The notes beneath the pieces were generated by a model. The model saw only the letters and a list, made by a program, of their open reading frames with translations, was not told where the DNA came from and did no database searches. Below are positions 11,701-24,454 of a stretch of 64,000 nucleotides of DNA, in pieces (position 1 is the stretch's first letter; each line of letters begins with the position of its first letter). Source of the DNA: Allodiplogaster sudhausi (Eukaryota; Nematoda; Chromadorea; Rhabditida; Diplogasteridae); NCBI GenBank assembly GCA_945643635.1, contig CALZFC010000027.1, positions 3,283,501 through 3,347,500 of the forward strand, read 5' to 3'. A program made the translations under genes and the position numbers.

Positions 11701-14700
11701 AAAGTAAGAGTTTCATGCAACACAACAATTAGTTCGCTTAAATATTTTAATTTTAATCATTTCACGTCACCACTTAAAATTTTTTATCTCAATTTAATAA
11801 CAAACATGGTGGCGGGAGCATCGCCAACGAAAGTGTGCACTTCTGATGGCAAGGAACGGCTAAGCGGCTCGGAAGAGATCTGTAATGGAGTCTACTTGAA
11901 GATTTCGGTGGTAGTAATTTCGTCCTCATCAAGACATAATCTATTCTAGATATATAGCTGTTAAATGTTATAAAAATTAATAGTAAAAAAACAAACAGGT
12001 TTTGGAAGCTCCTCCGATTGCTCTTGCTGTTCTGATCGAGCTTTTCGCTTGTGATCATCATCTTCATGATCTCCAATGACTTGAACGCTCTTTCGCGCGC
12101 TTGTCGACTGTCGCCGATCCTTCGAAGCTGATAAGTTCTGCTCCGTCGCTTCCTTTTCGCCTTCGCTGTCAGAGTCGATTGTCGATTCGTTCGCGGCGCT
12201 AATGTATAAAAAAAAACTGTCGTCCTTCTTGCTCTTTTCAACTTGCCTTGCTCAAATTTAAAATTATGTATGTGTATACAAACATAGAAAACCTCTGCAT
12301 CGGTGGATGCCCGTTGTGGTAGCGAGCGTCGCTGTTTGAAGTCCATTCGACCGAAGCGTCCATTTCGGAGAGGCGAGTTCTAGAACGGCTCAAGCTCAAA
12401 AACTGAAGAAAGAAAAGACCATCTCTCAGATAAGGGTAGGGAGAAAAGCAAAAGGTCAAAAAGCAAATCAAAAGCAGTACATGGTGGCCACAATGACGTC
12501 GTCGAAAGGCTGTGGCGATTGTTTCTGTCCGGAACGGTAGAATTCGTCGAGTTTCTGAAATTTGAAGGTGTTGGTCGGCATATGCAGTCAAAGGATAGCA
12601 AATCAATAATTATTTTATGCAATAAAAGAGGCAAATCTAACGTTTATATGAAAAATTATTCCCTTTGTGGTCGAAAAAGAACCCACTATGAACATTTCGT
12701 GCGCTTTGACGAGGTGCTCGCTAGCGCCCTCCTCCAGACTCGCGCCAGCAATCTCCTCGCGATCTGCGAAGGAGATATCAGCAAGTGTTGTCATTCGTTC
12801 GCTTCCACGCCGCTGAAAATATCTTTATCAACTATCTAAAACATAGACTATTTCCGAATGATACATTCGATACAACAACGGTATTGTTTTGAGTAAAACT
12901 AAGGGAAAAATCACTAGCACAGTTATGTATAATAATTCTTCACATTATTTTAAGCTTGAATAACCTTTTTTGTTATAAGGCACTCAAATTTGAGACGACC
13001 TTCGACTTTTCCTGAGTCTTCTCGTTGTCGATGGAGACTGCGAGTCGGTAGGGTCCGGCGTTGCAATAGTCAGGACAGCCGTACAATTCGTCAGGACAGC
13101 CGGTCAACTCGACACCGGGTGTTTGGCTGCGTCGAGACAGCGGTTGCAGCAAGAAATCGTCATAGTGGTCGCAAATTCTGAAACATGTGTATATCTTCAT
13201 ATGTTTAAACATAAAAGGATTGTTCCCAACAAACGAGTAAAAATGGAAAAAGATGAAGAATAAAGCTCGATATCGAACATGCTGAATAGCGAGACGGGCA
13301 GATTATCAACGTTCCACAGCGCAAGAACATGTGGTCGCTTGTACAGCAAAGCAACCAGATGATGCTCAAGTGCGGGGTATGCAAGGATGCACTCGATGGC
13401 TTCCTTGATGTTGGCGCAATTTGCTGGAGAAAAATATGTCTCTTGTAATTATGAGATAGTTTTAACCACTTAAAGGATGGCGCTCACCGAAAAAAGTGTG
13501 AAATTTCAAATTGCCGCTGCCCTTCGCACTCTTTTTCGAGCGTGCTTTTTATAGCGACCTACGAAATTGCACGCGAGAATGAAAGTGCGTCTCCTAGGGT
13601 GAACGCGGCATTTTGAACCTGAATTAATTCTTTTTTTTTGGTGATCATCCTCCTTTAAGCCAATTATGTTTGCCTATCTATAAAAGGAAATAAACTAAAC
13701 AATAAATTTTATAGGATATATTGTCTTGATAACCTGTGTAAATAAGAGCGTACGCTACGTCCTTTGCGAGCGCGTTCATCTGCATGAAATCGGCGAAGGT
13801 GAGAATGTACTTCAACTGGAAGCAAAGAATGGGCTGTAAATTGTTAGAAAATGAAAGTAAAACAAGTGCAATTTGTCATAATATCATTGATAGCAAAAAT
13901 TGCGTTTGAACACATATGTATTATTATTACTTTTCTGTAAGAATAATAAAGCAAATATTTTAAAAAAAAACACCGTCTTGATGTTCTCATAGCATAACAA
14001 ATGGGGATTGCGTAGAAGAGAGTCGACCATTTGCACGACAGAAGATTCGAACTGAACTCATTTATTTGGTTATGAGCTGTAAAACTTTTTTTCCAAATCA
14101 ATTTTTACTTTGCTATACATCGACATGATTCAATGACGATATATGGAACCTCGAGCGTCAAGCAAGGAGTGTACTCCAGCATTGTCGAGACGTACACGCT
14201 GTGAGCAGCCCAGATGCGTCTAAAAGAGTAAAGACTTCTTCTTCTTCTTCTTTCCTTAAATTAAAAATACTAACGAACACAAGAAAAGTAACTAAATGAA
14301 GCGAAATTATGACAAGAAAGTGAGAAATCGGGAAGTATTTCTTACTTATCACAAATGACTTGCACTCCATCAGCGCATTGGATGCAAAGCTCGTGCTCAG
14401 GCGAAAGGGTGACCGGGACGTATTCGATCTAGATTTATTCTTTTCATTATATTCTATAAATTATTAAAACTGAAAATTAAAGTATAGCAATCCAGAAAAC
14501 AAAACAGCGTTGAGATTTTTTATTTGCTTTTTTTTTGATTCTTCAAACTCTCACAATCCTCTTTTGCGGAAGCTCCCGCTGACCGAGGCGATTCACAAAC
14601 CTCAAGACGAAGATGGACAATGCCGGCGGATTTACATGCTTGGCAGCAACGAAGTGAGCCTCCGATACCCAACGAATCTGTCAGTTTGAAGAGAGCCTTC

Positions 14701-17700
14701 TGATATTCCTCCTAAAACCATGTTCAGCTTGCGAATGAAATATGTGTCCCAGAGATAGGAATCCGCAAACATCTTGAAAATTTGAAAGTTGAATTAGACA
14801 TCGCCCCAATATGAATTTCATATCCAAGATACATATATCACAGGACATTCATGTCCAAGATCTTTATGCATCACAACCGGAAGGAACTGGAATCAATTGA
14901 TAACAAATATGAGTAAACAGTCGCCTACCAGTTGCTCCTGTCCATGATCTCCTGACACGACGACGAGAGATGCCGTGCCATGGTAGATTAGGTCGACCAT
15001 GACCTCCACTTGCCACTTATTACTGAGTTTTTACAAATAACCTTTCTAGTAAAGATTTTTACCCATCAGTTAAACAACAAACTTGGCCTGAAAGTTGAAC
15101 AAGAAACTTCCTAGTTTACCGAAAAAAATTAACAATAACTTTATAAGTACAAATTTTACCAGGCAAAGTTGTCGTTTTCCCTTTTGACAGCCTCCTCAAT
15201 GGCCGCATACACACTGCTAAAGGAGCGACGCTTCATCTCATTATAGAATGTCGGAAAACGGTCAGCGAAAAGATCCGCCAAGACGCTGCCGCGAACACAG
15301 CCAGACTATAAAACCTAGCTACAAAATACTTTCCCAAAAACGTTTACCAAATCTTTTTGAAAAAGAATCAACTAATTTGGCAACATTTTAAGAACTAGAC
15401 AAATTTGTCGAATTATTTATTGACCTCAATCGTTTCATCTGAAATGAGACCACGATCGACTGCGAAGGGCGCCGAGATCGTTGAGATGAGACCGATGTCG
15501 AGCGTGCTGTAGCGGTACTCCTTCACTCGGTCGCCGAGGTCGAAGGACGTTGGAAGCTTCATCTCTACGTCAACATCCATAGACTTGCTAAATAAATCAA
15601 ATCAATAGCCGCCTTTTGGCATGAATCTTCAACAACAAATAGAGCAAGGTAAAGTAAAGTTATTTTTCTTGATTTTGTTGCATCGAAGTGAGATTCTATT
15701 CATTTAAGTGATCTGAACAATCAAAAGGGAATTATTAGTGAAGAAACGGACCGATTTCGCTGATACGGCACGTACTCATGGCCGTCCTGCGTCGAGAACA
15801 CGAGATTCTTGCCGTCCGGAGAGACGGACGCTTGTCGGACGGACTCGGCGCCAGCGATCGGCTGTAAGTGTGATTGGGTGTTAACTGATAAGGCATGGAC
15901 AGGAAAAAAGAATCATTTTTCAGTATCTATTTGATTTATTTCTTTTTAATATCAAAACTACATGAGGTAAAATGTTACTGTACCTTTGACAATGTACCCT
16001 GACAATGAGCTTGAATACATTTTCACATCCACAACCCAGCACGGTTTTGGTGGTCTTTCTAGCAGAAACTCGGTGTTCACCATACACCCTCCCTGATTTC
16101 CAAGCTCTACATATTGCGCCACCTTCCCACTCTCTTCGGCTGAGTCGACCGCAATGGCTTTTATTCCTTGACGAATACGCACGTATTGAAATAACCGGCA
16201 CACAGAAAGAGTGCACCGACCTGGAGAACGAGGACGAATGCGGTAGCAGAGGAGGCAGCAGCAGCGGCAGCAGAATTTGGCTTTCTACCCATCATCTGCC
16301 ATTCGGAGTGCAACAGGGTGACAGCGCGTAGTTTCCCTCTGTACAGCGATGTGTACTACAAAGAACAATTAGGTCAGCAAATTTCATTGTCAATGGCGAA
16401 AATGATCTTATGCGATAATAACATTTATACTTCCTATTAATATTTGAACTGTACTCTCTTACCGGAGACTGTGACATGCTCAGCGCGCACACGAGCTCCT
16501 TGCCCTCATTGACAATGGCATGCCAGCGAACATCCGACCAGTCCAGTGGTTCTGTCTGACACAAGAGGAATATTAGTAAAATACATAGATCAAAAATGTA
16601 ATAACAATAGAGAAAAGAAACAAGCTTCACGGTTTCTTGAACTAGCCCATTCAACAGACAAACAATAAAAGAGACACTAACCGGCATGCCTCCAACTGTG
16701 ATGAACATCTCGAGCTCTAGATCTCTGTCGTTGCGCAGTACGGGCTCGCCTCGACGGAACGCCAGAGTGTACTGTAAGCGAATCGATCAATATTGAACAT
16801 ATGTATGTATGTATCAGTCCCTAATTTTCGCCTATGAGCTTCCTAATTATGCAATCTTTCCATAATAGAAAAAAGTAGTTAATATCACTGCCCCGCCACA
16901 TTAACTAGGCTCGTACATTAGTGATTGAAATATGGTGGCTTTATGAGCAGGCTGTTTTAATTCAAAATAAATACAATTTGAAAAATAATTATTTCCATTC
17001 TTCAAACTGATACCGCTTGATTGTCGATCTGCAATGGCAGCGCAGGCTGCTCCATAGCCAATCCAGCGATCCGCTCGTGGAAGCCACCAATCATTCCAAT
17101 TACTGTAATAAGCAAATTCTTTGATGAATGCGCCAAGAGAAAAGAAGAGTTTCTATTTAAACGAATTTGCGTCCTAAATTTATTTATTCTAAAGGTAAAC
17201 TCCTCTTGCTTGACAAACATTGATTTCGTATTGCAAATTCGCCCGAAGGGTTATTCGGCAGATGCACGCGATGCAGCGCCGTCCACTTTCCGCCAATTTT
17301 TCCGCCAACGAAGCCACTCCACTGAACTATCACTTTCTTTATAAAAAAATTATAATTACTAATAACAATTAAGAAGAAATCAAAGAACCTCTTCGGTCGA
17401 ACAGCAGAGGAACGCCGTGCACTCTCGTCCAACAAAGACAGCGTGAACGCCATTCAGCTAAACCGAGCTTGATTGTAGGGAGCGTAGAGAAATAAGATAA
17501 AGCGAGACATACAGGGGGATAGAGAATTAGTGTTAACATCCGGCCACGACATACTGGAAAATCTCATTAGTACGCAATACACAGCTCCCTGACTGGTATG
17601 CTCATTAGTTTTCTACCGTGTACTACCGTACCCCATCGACGAGAGCGATGGGAGTTGGCTCAGTGGCAATGGTGGAATCCGCAGCATGGCCGGTGACATG

Positions 17701-19125
17701 GCGGGTCCGTCCGGTCATGTAGACGCGGCCATCGCGAAGCACGAACACGGAGTGACCGTCGCCAATCGAATAGATGGACGGCTCAAGAAAAGGCATTCAA
17801 CCGGGGGTTAGAAGCTCTTTGTAACTATTCATTCACGACAAAACATCGCAGATATACCGTATTCCTTGGATGTGGCCAGAACAGAGACTAGTTTTAACTT
17901 TTTTACACTAATAATAGATACATACATATAATTGTAAGAAAAAGGCATACATGAGCCAGAGTAAAAAAATTGAATACCGGATGAACGCAAAGAAACGGGA
18001 CGGGCCGTGGCGTTGAGATGGCCTCTTGGCGGCTGCTCCCGAGCATGCCAAGGTTGCTGACGCGATTCTCGCCTACGCCAAAGACGTACGCCTTCTGCTC
18101 GCCGACCTCCCAGAGATCGGCTGGAGTAGTCAGGACCGCGAAACAACAACATTCATGAAGATATGCAATACCATTTCTAAAATTGTATAAGTAACAGGAG
18201 AACGGCGAAATCCTTGATTATAAGGAAATGCTAGAGAGATGGAACCTGTAAAAGAGTAGCCGAGATGGAAGAGAAATGCGCGTGGAAGTGGATGCAAAGG
18301 GTCGACATCCAGTTCATGCATCAACCGAAGTGTTACGAAAGTTGGAAGCGTGTACCGTAGAGTCTGTATATACTGTTTTTTAATCTAAAAGTAGCGTGCA
18401 ATATTTAGAAATTAAGAAGACATAATATAAGAAGCAACATGATGTCGTTCGTTGTTAGACAAATCCAGAATCAGTATTTAGCAAGCGAGTAAAGAAGGAA
18501 GAAAGAGAGAACGAATGAACTTTGGCGAAGAATGTATTGCGAATCCATGGCGGAGACTTCCTCAAGAACTCGGCGACTATTTTAATGCCCTGAAAAAAAA
18601 CAAAAATCAAGAGGAAAATATACATATGTATGTATGGACATATAAGTGCACAAATTGTCTGAAAGTATAGGCGGGGAATTTCATTAAAATTTGGGACGGA
18701 CTATCATTCTAAAATAACAAGGATCCGGAATTATATGTATATAGCAGTAGAATTGGGGCCGACTAGTCTATGTATGTATATAGAAAACCTCGCTCGCAGT
18801 GTCGCGGTCGCCTCTGTTGTACGCGACACTAAGCAGCTCCATGCAAATAGAAACGCGTGGCTCGAATAGCGTCGCATCCGCGAAAAGACGACGAAGCATT
18901 CGTCGAAGAAGCATCAGCACAACATCGCTGCCGTAAGGCTTGCCGCCAAGCAAATTTTGCTGAAAAACGCACTGACACCTCGTCTAGATTCAATATTACC
19001 TACAAGCAATTTATGACATCCACCTAATGGTAAGATCAGCAAAAAAGGAAGGTCCTCACCGAGATGTACGAGTCGTCAAAAGCGACTGTTCGCAAGTCCG
19101 CAATCGAGCATTTGATGAGCGCCAT
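8767..19125 (-). CDS. IBTK-like RCC1-BTB protein, copy M (full length)
   Basis: About 33 exons run from a conserved Met at 19125 to a TGA at 8767-8769. The first exons are 19060-19155 and 18789-18959. The last are 11997-12198, 11802-11879, 11610-11667, 9587-9774, 9310-9412, 9047-9132 and 8767-8877, and these join in frame. Order of parts: an N-terminal helical region (GKPYGSDVV, then a Leu-Arg-rich helix, then VAYNRGD); RCC1-like repeats (GVGENRVSNLG, then GDGHSVFVLRDG with MTGRTRHVTG); a conserved ASVSPDGKNLVF segment; a divergent first BTB-like region; a second, clearer BTB domain (RIWAAHSVYVSTMLEYTP); a BACK-like helical part; an acidic Ser tail; and a tail with SLAEIQREQE, poly-Gln, SFAEIQRRQQ and PPNRWTGWN. 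IBTK-family proteins share the RCC1-BTB order and act as cullin-3 substrate adaptors; the homology is my inference. I found no lesion in the exons I checked. Confidence 0.7.
9787..11500. mobile_element. Foldback element with ~585-bp inverted arms
   Basis: The left arm 9787-10370 and right arm 10915-11500 are near-identical inverted copies, with a few mismatches (for example around 9972-10015 against 11275-11310). The outer ends are TGTTACGATCGGG and its complement, flanked by ATTT on both sides (9783-9786 and 11501-11504), a possible 4-bp target duplication. The 544-bp unique centre holds most of a coiled-coil ORF. No transposase is visible, so it is probably non-autonomous. It lies inside an intron of copy M (9775-11609) and ends 12 bases before that intron's acceptor. 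Confidence 0.85.
10333..10767 (+). CDS. Coiled-coil ORF carried by the foldback element
   Basis: The frame encodes 144 residues from a Met inside the left inverted arm to a TGA in the unique centre. From about residue 35 it is a long charged helix with heptad-like Leu spacing and many Glu, Lys, Arg and Gln, for example ELREEKARNQ and EEMEKLRGALARQEA. It ends in MKEEGW. No catalytic or DNA-binding motif is visible. Codon use looks protein-like, unlike the arm frames. The start codon and upstream region lie in the arm, so the other arm carries an antisense copy of the same 5' end. It could be a transposition accessory protein, a captured host fragment or a gag-like oligomeriser; none is proven. 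Confidence 0.55.
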   Translation: MGLDVVKVLIVSAYEHVKERANLLLNQYWDQVHEAIKARGELREEKARNQTLRGELEKAKEEMEKLRGALARQEALQRYTDERCRQAQDAEVKQNNYVWNLVRKQEMLQEEIRQMARTKNASDCLLQARIYELEKELAMKEEGW

Positions 19126-19239
19126 TCCAGTCTCGCCAATGCGCGCAGTTGGACGCTAAATGATGTTCAGACACACTGCTGAACCTTGAACTTTTTGTCG
19201 CGTATTTAAAGCTACAGTTGGATAATTGAAAACGCAACA

Positions 19240-19375
19240 TTACCACACTAATTTTTCAAATTGCATCCTAGTAGCCATCGTAAATATCTTTTTGGTTTAC
19301 GTTCACCAATTATCCTAATTGCAATAGGCAAAGGAACGGGCATAAATCTTATTTATTGTTGATTAGTTGCAAAAT
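19240..19375 (-). promoter_or_regulatory. Conserved 5' flank of RCC1-BTB copy M
   Basis: The minus strand carries the block found before every copy: an AATAAATAAGAT-like start, then CTTTGC, an AATTGGT with CGTAAACCA core, and GATATTTACGATGGCTA. It derives from sequence just after PGM2 and is the likely upstream control region of copy M. No known factor site is recognised. Confidence 0.4.
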
Positions 19376-20080
19376 AATGTGCGCTGTTTCGAAAGCGTAA
19401 TCACATACATACATATGAGGGAAACATGTAGTGAATGTAATGCGGGAAACGGAGAACCCGTAAGAATTATCATAAAAATTTTTGAACTGGTCCTAACGAT
19501 GCAAATTGTAAGGTACGATGGATGAGACACTGTAGAACGGATGGACATCTTATTTACGGAATCCGAACATCTCGCCGTCCTGTGCGTTGGATAAGACTGA
19601 AGCAACTCCTAAACTACATCCTTCCCGAGCGACGTCAGCTCGTCAGAATTCTTCCTAGCTCGCTGAAAAATAAGAAAACTATATCCAAGAACTAGATAAA
19701 TAAGCTTGCTTTGGAATAACGCCATCCATAATTGAATTAGATACAGAGGGATTAGATGCGGTATTCAAAAACATTTTAGACAAGGAGTAATTAATGAATG
19801 AAAGATTAACAATTCACAAATGTGGCTTGGAATTCCTTTTTTTCTTCTGATTGTAGGAATAGAGAAGATGAACAGGTTCTCGTATTCACCAACTCCATGC
19901 GCCGTCTTCAGCTTGATGTAGTACTTGACCTTGGTCCGAGGGGCCTAGCGTCACGTGGCTGCCGTTCTCAGGTATCATCATCAGCATCGCTCCTGATGGA
20001 GTGACCAGAAGGCGGAGCACGCCGCCTACGTGTCGACTCCGATGCAGAGATCATGCCTCCACCCGTGTTACAGTGCTCGC
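19300..20080 (-). pseudogene. PGM2 3'-end relic upstream of copy M
   Basis: Read on the minus strand, about 20075-19880 matches the second-last exon of the PGM2 gene at 26180-26406, keeping LVTPSG, ENGS and KTKVKYYIKLKTA-like pieces with frame breaks. About 19665-19590 matches the last exon (DELTSL.KDV). About 19590-19300 matches the PGM2 3' flank. It marks the inverted copy of the PGM2 and RCC1-BTB junction and is not functional. Confidence 0.75.
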
Positions 20081-20640
20081 TTAAGCTGTGCACATCTCAA
20101 GCTCTGTCGTGGATCAGTCAGCGAGAAAGAGGTGTGCAACGAGTATTTAGCGGTCATTTATACAATCTGGAATATTTTCTTGGGAATGCAGTGCATCTTT
20201 GCTTAAGATTGCTTAAATTAAATTAGGCAAAAGAAAAGACAACGGAGGTTTTCCTTCATACGTGAAATCGCTGGTGTTGTAAATATTATTTAAATGTAAT
20301 GGTGCAACATCGTACTATAGTGCCTGGTGCATTTAGTATATTTGTGTTTTTTTGAACATGTGAATGTTGGGACCTTCGAGTGTTGCACAGGCAAGTTTTC
20401 CTTGATGAAGCCGCGTAAACATCACGTGGACGTTGCTGTTTTCCAGTCATCGGCGCTAGTCTACTGCCTCCTTCGATAGCCAGCCAGGCAGCTGTGGTGA
20501 GTGGAAGCTCCTTTTTTTGGAGTCACGGCAATGTGGCTTTGTTTGCATGTCTTGTCTTCTTTTCTTTTTCTTATTGTACTGCACAATTTGTTGTAGTCGC
20601 GTGATTCTCCGTTATCATTCGCCCGCTTACTTAGCGGCCC

Positions 20641-20690
<50 letters not shown>

Positions 20691-21560
20691 AGTCATTGTG
20701 AGACCATCTACCCTGTCTCCCAGTCACCAAAATCAACATCACTTGAACCCTGCCCTCTCGTGTTGTTTCCCCGATTACTCCGTCATACTCTTGCTTTTTT
20801 TTTGCAGTCTGTGCTTCGCTATTCACACTGTTGATAAGTACGACCATTTCGCTGCTCTCGCCCTGTTTTAGAACAAAACATATTTTTAGATAATCGACTT
20901 CTCCTTCCTTTCTAATTTCCTTCGATGATATTTCCTTCGTTTGACGGAATGAGATAACATTGCTGATCTTGCCTGATACTTTCGCCGCCCATCTCCTACA
21001 ATTTCTCTATGTCCATATCTTGCCCGCTCCTCATCATCTCATTTCATATTTGACATTGCCTACGCACTCTCATCACCGATGTGCGGGAGAAATCAACTTT
21101 TTCACCTAGCTGTCTTCTCCCTCCACAGCTACTGCGCTATCTAGGCGTAGTCGATTTGTATTTATCTAGGGCATCTCGCTCCAGTGAAGGCCATCCGTTC
21201 TCTAATTTCTCTCGGAAACATACTGGTGTACCTGTTCTAGCCCTTTGCCTCCCGCCCTGCACCTTTCTCACTTCCACGTTGTCCCCTTTGAGCTATTTAC
21301 ACTTTACAGCTCTTTAGTGGTTGGTTCTTTCCTTATCGCCTGCCTTTTAATCAATGAAATGAAGCCCAAGACCACGTCTATCTCTAGTCTTATCTTTTGA
21401 TTCCTTCATCGATGGATGCTTTTGGAATTGCTTTACACCTTTCCTTTTCGGGTGTGTGTGTTTTGTCTAAATGCTTCCCTTTGCATGAAGTATTCCTTAC
21501 AGTTGATAATATTATAGTATTTTCGTTGGCACTGTATTGATTAAGCTTCTTTGTAGCAAG
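20081..21560 (+). other. PGM2 upstream region, no gene seen
   Basis: This is pyrimidine-rich intergenic DNA with a (CT)n run at about 20642-20690. A CAGCTGTG followed by GTGAGTGG near 20490 could be the donor of an untranslated 5' exon. A CTTTGTAG acceptor ends four bases before the PGM2 ATG, which suits either a leader intron or spliced-leader addition. I see no convincing coding exon. Confidence 0.4.
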
Positions 21561-23711
21561 ATGTCACCACTCGGAGGAGATGCCCCACTCGAGAAGAAGG
21601 TGGCCAACTACCTTGCATGGGATAAGGTTTTTATTTTACAATATTTAGTATTCATTATTTTTACTCAAGCTCAAGTTTTTTTTTGAATATTTATGACTAC
21701 AGACATTCTGAAAACATAAAATAGCCATGTCTTCGTATGTGACATATCTTCTTGATCAACTCTATTCCTATAATGAATTGTGTTCTGGCGAACTAAAGCT
21801 AAATGAAAAAAATGCAAGTCAGCAACTACGATTATATGATTTATACGACTTGGTTATGAACATGATTTTTCCAGAATGAAAAGACGAGACACGAGATCGA
21901 GGAGCTGCTCAAGCAGGACAACGCGGACGCGCTGAGGGCGCGCATGAATGGCCGCCTCACATTCGGCACGGCAGGTTTGTCTCGGCCATTTCTTCTTTGG
22001 CCAAATTGAAGCTACGGTTTATTGCTGTTCGACAAAAATAAATAAAAATACGACATCTGATTCCAACGGATTCTTTTCCTGTACTGTGTACACAAGGGGA
22101 AAAAGAAGAATCAGTTTACAATCAAATGCTCTTTATTGGTTGTACAACACCATTGTTGTTCTTTCATAAATATTATTCCAATTTTTAAACCTTTATTTTC
22201 CTATAGTAATTATGTGCATATTTCTAGGGATACGCGCTCCCATGGGAGGTGGATTTGCTCGTCTTAACGAGCTAACGATCATTCAGGTTTGACTAACTTA
22301 TATGGACATTTATGGTCCCTTCAAATAACACGAATGACTCTCACAAAACAGTCTTTTGCAGTCTTTTTGTATGGGGCTTAACTAAAAGAAAAACGGGTAC
22401 TGTAAGGTGAAGTACCGTAGTTTGATTCTGTTTAATGTTCTTACGACGCTGTGCAAAAAAAAAAGATGGATATAAAGGTCGAAGTGTGTTTTTAGGTTTT
22501 TTAAGAAGTGATATATATATTTTTTGTTAATGTTTTTCTCATTCACAGGTCTCGCACGGCTTCGCGACACACATCCTGAACGAGTTGAAGGGACGCGAGC
22601 CGGTTGGCGTGGCTATCGGATACGACGGCAGATACAACAGCAAGCGGTTCGGCTCTTCGTGTATACCCTTCTTTTTATGTAGCAGTGCTGGAAACCGAAC
22701 ATGTTTTTAGCGTTGAGAACCGCTTTTGAAGCCCATAGCTTTCTAGCGTTAAAAAAGCCGACTTTTCTTCGCATTGATGAAATTCGACAGCCAACCACCA
22801 ATAAGCAAAACATTTTGAAAAAGTTGAATGTATTCCTTAAGTATTCAATAATGCAGTCTCCTTGATAATGAATGGCAGCAATATTTAGGATTTGCTATTA
22901 AATTTGACAAAAAGATATGAGACTAAAAGTTCGTACAGATTCGCCGATCTCGCCGCTAACGTCTTCATCCGCAATCGTATCCCAGTCTACATCTTCTCGC
23001 GCATTGTTGCAACGCCACTTGTGGTTCGTGACGAAAGTCAAATAATTTCTTCTTCGCAGAATATGAAAACGATTGGCTTTGTATGCCTATTGAAAGATAT
23101 ATTATATAATTCAAATACTTAGACAATTTTAGGTTTCTTTTAAAGAATAGACTCTAAGCTCCTTTTTGTCTTACATATTGTGAATTAATTTTTTTTATTT
23201 TATAGTCGTGGGCGACGGCTCAACTGAAGTGTGATGCCGGTCTCATGATAACGGCGTCGCACAATCCGAAGGAGGACAACGGCTACAAGGCGTACTGGTC
23301 GAACGGCGCTCAGGTTAGAAAAGATCTGAACTGACAATGAGCTTGAGCACGAAATTGTCATCTCCATATTTTTTTTGCAGTGATTAGTGATCATTCTTTG
23401 CTTATAGTTAGTCCTCTAAATCTATAGAAAATTAATAAAAAATTTTGTCAGAGGACATTTCCACATCTAAATACTTCCTAATTCTATTCACCTTTCACCC
23501 AGTCGATAGTTTGCTAATCGATATCCCTTTTAAGATCCTCGGTCCGCACGACAAGCTGATTGTGGAGTGTGCCGAGGCAGAGCCGGAGCCACGCGACGAG
23601 TACTGGGATACGTCGTCGCTGGCAGACTCGCCACTCTTCCATTCGGCCGACCCAACTATCGACGACTATTACAAGGCTGAGACGACACTCAACTATTTCA
23701 AGTCGGTAAAA

Positions 23712-23748
<37 letters not shown>

Positions 23749-23761
23749 TTCTCTCTCTCGT

Positions 23762-23802
<41 letters not shown>

Positions 23803-23860
23803 GTCACTCACTCTGTCTCTCTCTCTCTCTATCCCTCTCTTTCTCTCTCTCTCACACTCA

Positions 23861-23897
<37 letters not shown>

Positions 23898-24419
23898 AGA
23901 GATCTGAACGCGTCGTGCCCGCTGAAGTTCACGTACTCTGCCTTCCACGGCGTCGGCTACGAGTGGACGATGCGGATGCTGCGCGAATTCGGCTTCCGTG
24001 ACGAGTTCATCTTCAGCGTCCTCGTACGTCTCATTGTTTTCCTCCCATGCAAAAATGTTTCGAATCATCGTTCATCATCCTAGTTCCTCCAATCAATTTC
24101 CTCTATATTTTACTTCAGGCGAAATTAACGTCTTTTGAAGACAAATTCTATTTCTTCATATATTTTTGAAAGGAAATAAATCGAGTTGAGGCCATTTTAA
24201 AGCGAGCATCTTTTGCAGGAGCAGCAAGAGCCAAATCCCGACTTCCCGACCATTCCTATGCCGAATCCGGAGGAGGGCGCGCGAGTTCTCTCGCTATCAA
24301 TGAAGCGCGCCGATGAGACGGGCAGCAGCTACATCTTCGCTAACGACCCGGACGCAGACAGGCTACAGCTGGCGGAGAGGAAGCAGAAGTGGGCCTCTCT
24401 CTCTTTATTTTCTCTGTTA

Positions 24420-24454
<35 letters not shown>

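Noticed and set aside
15920..16331. Frames on both strands around exon 12 of copy M
   Set aside because: Both are alternative frames of the exon encoding LYRGKLRAVTLLHSEW. The family comparison across copies fixes the real frame.
23700..24083. Long Ser/Leu-rich frames over CT repeats in PGM2 introns
   Set aside because: They are translations of (CT)n microsatellite and intron. The true exons (23535-23701 and 23900-24023) use a conserved frame of the mutase family.
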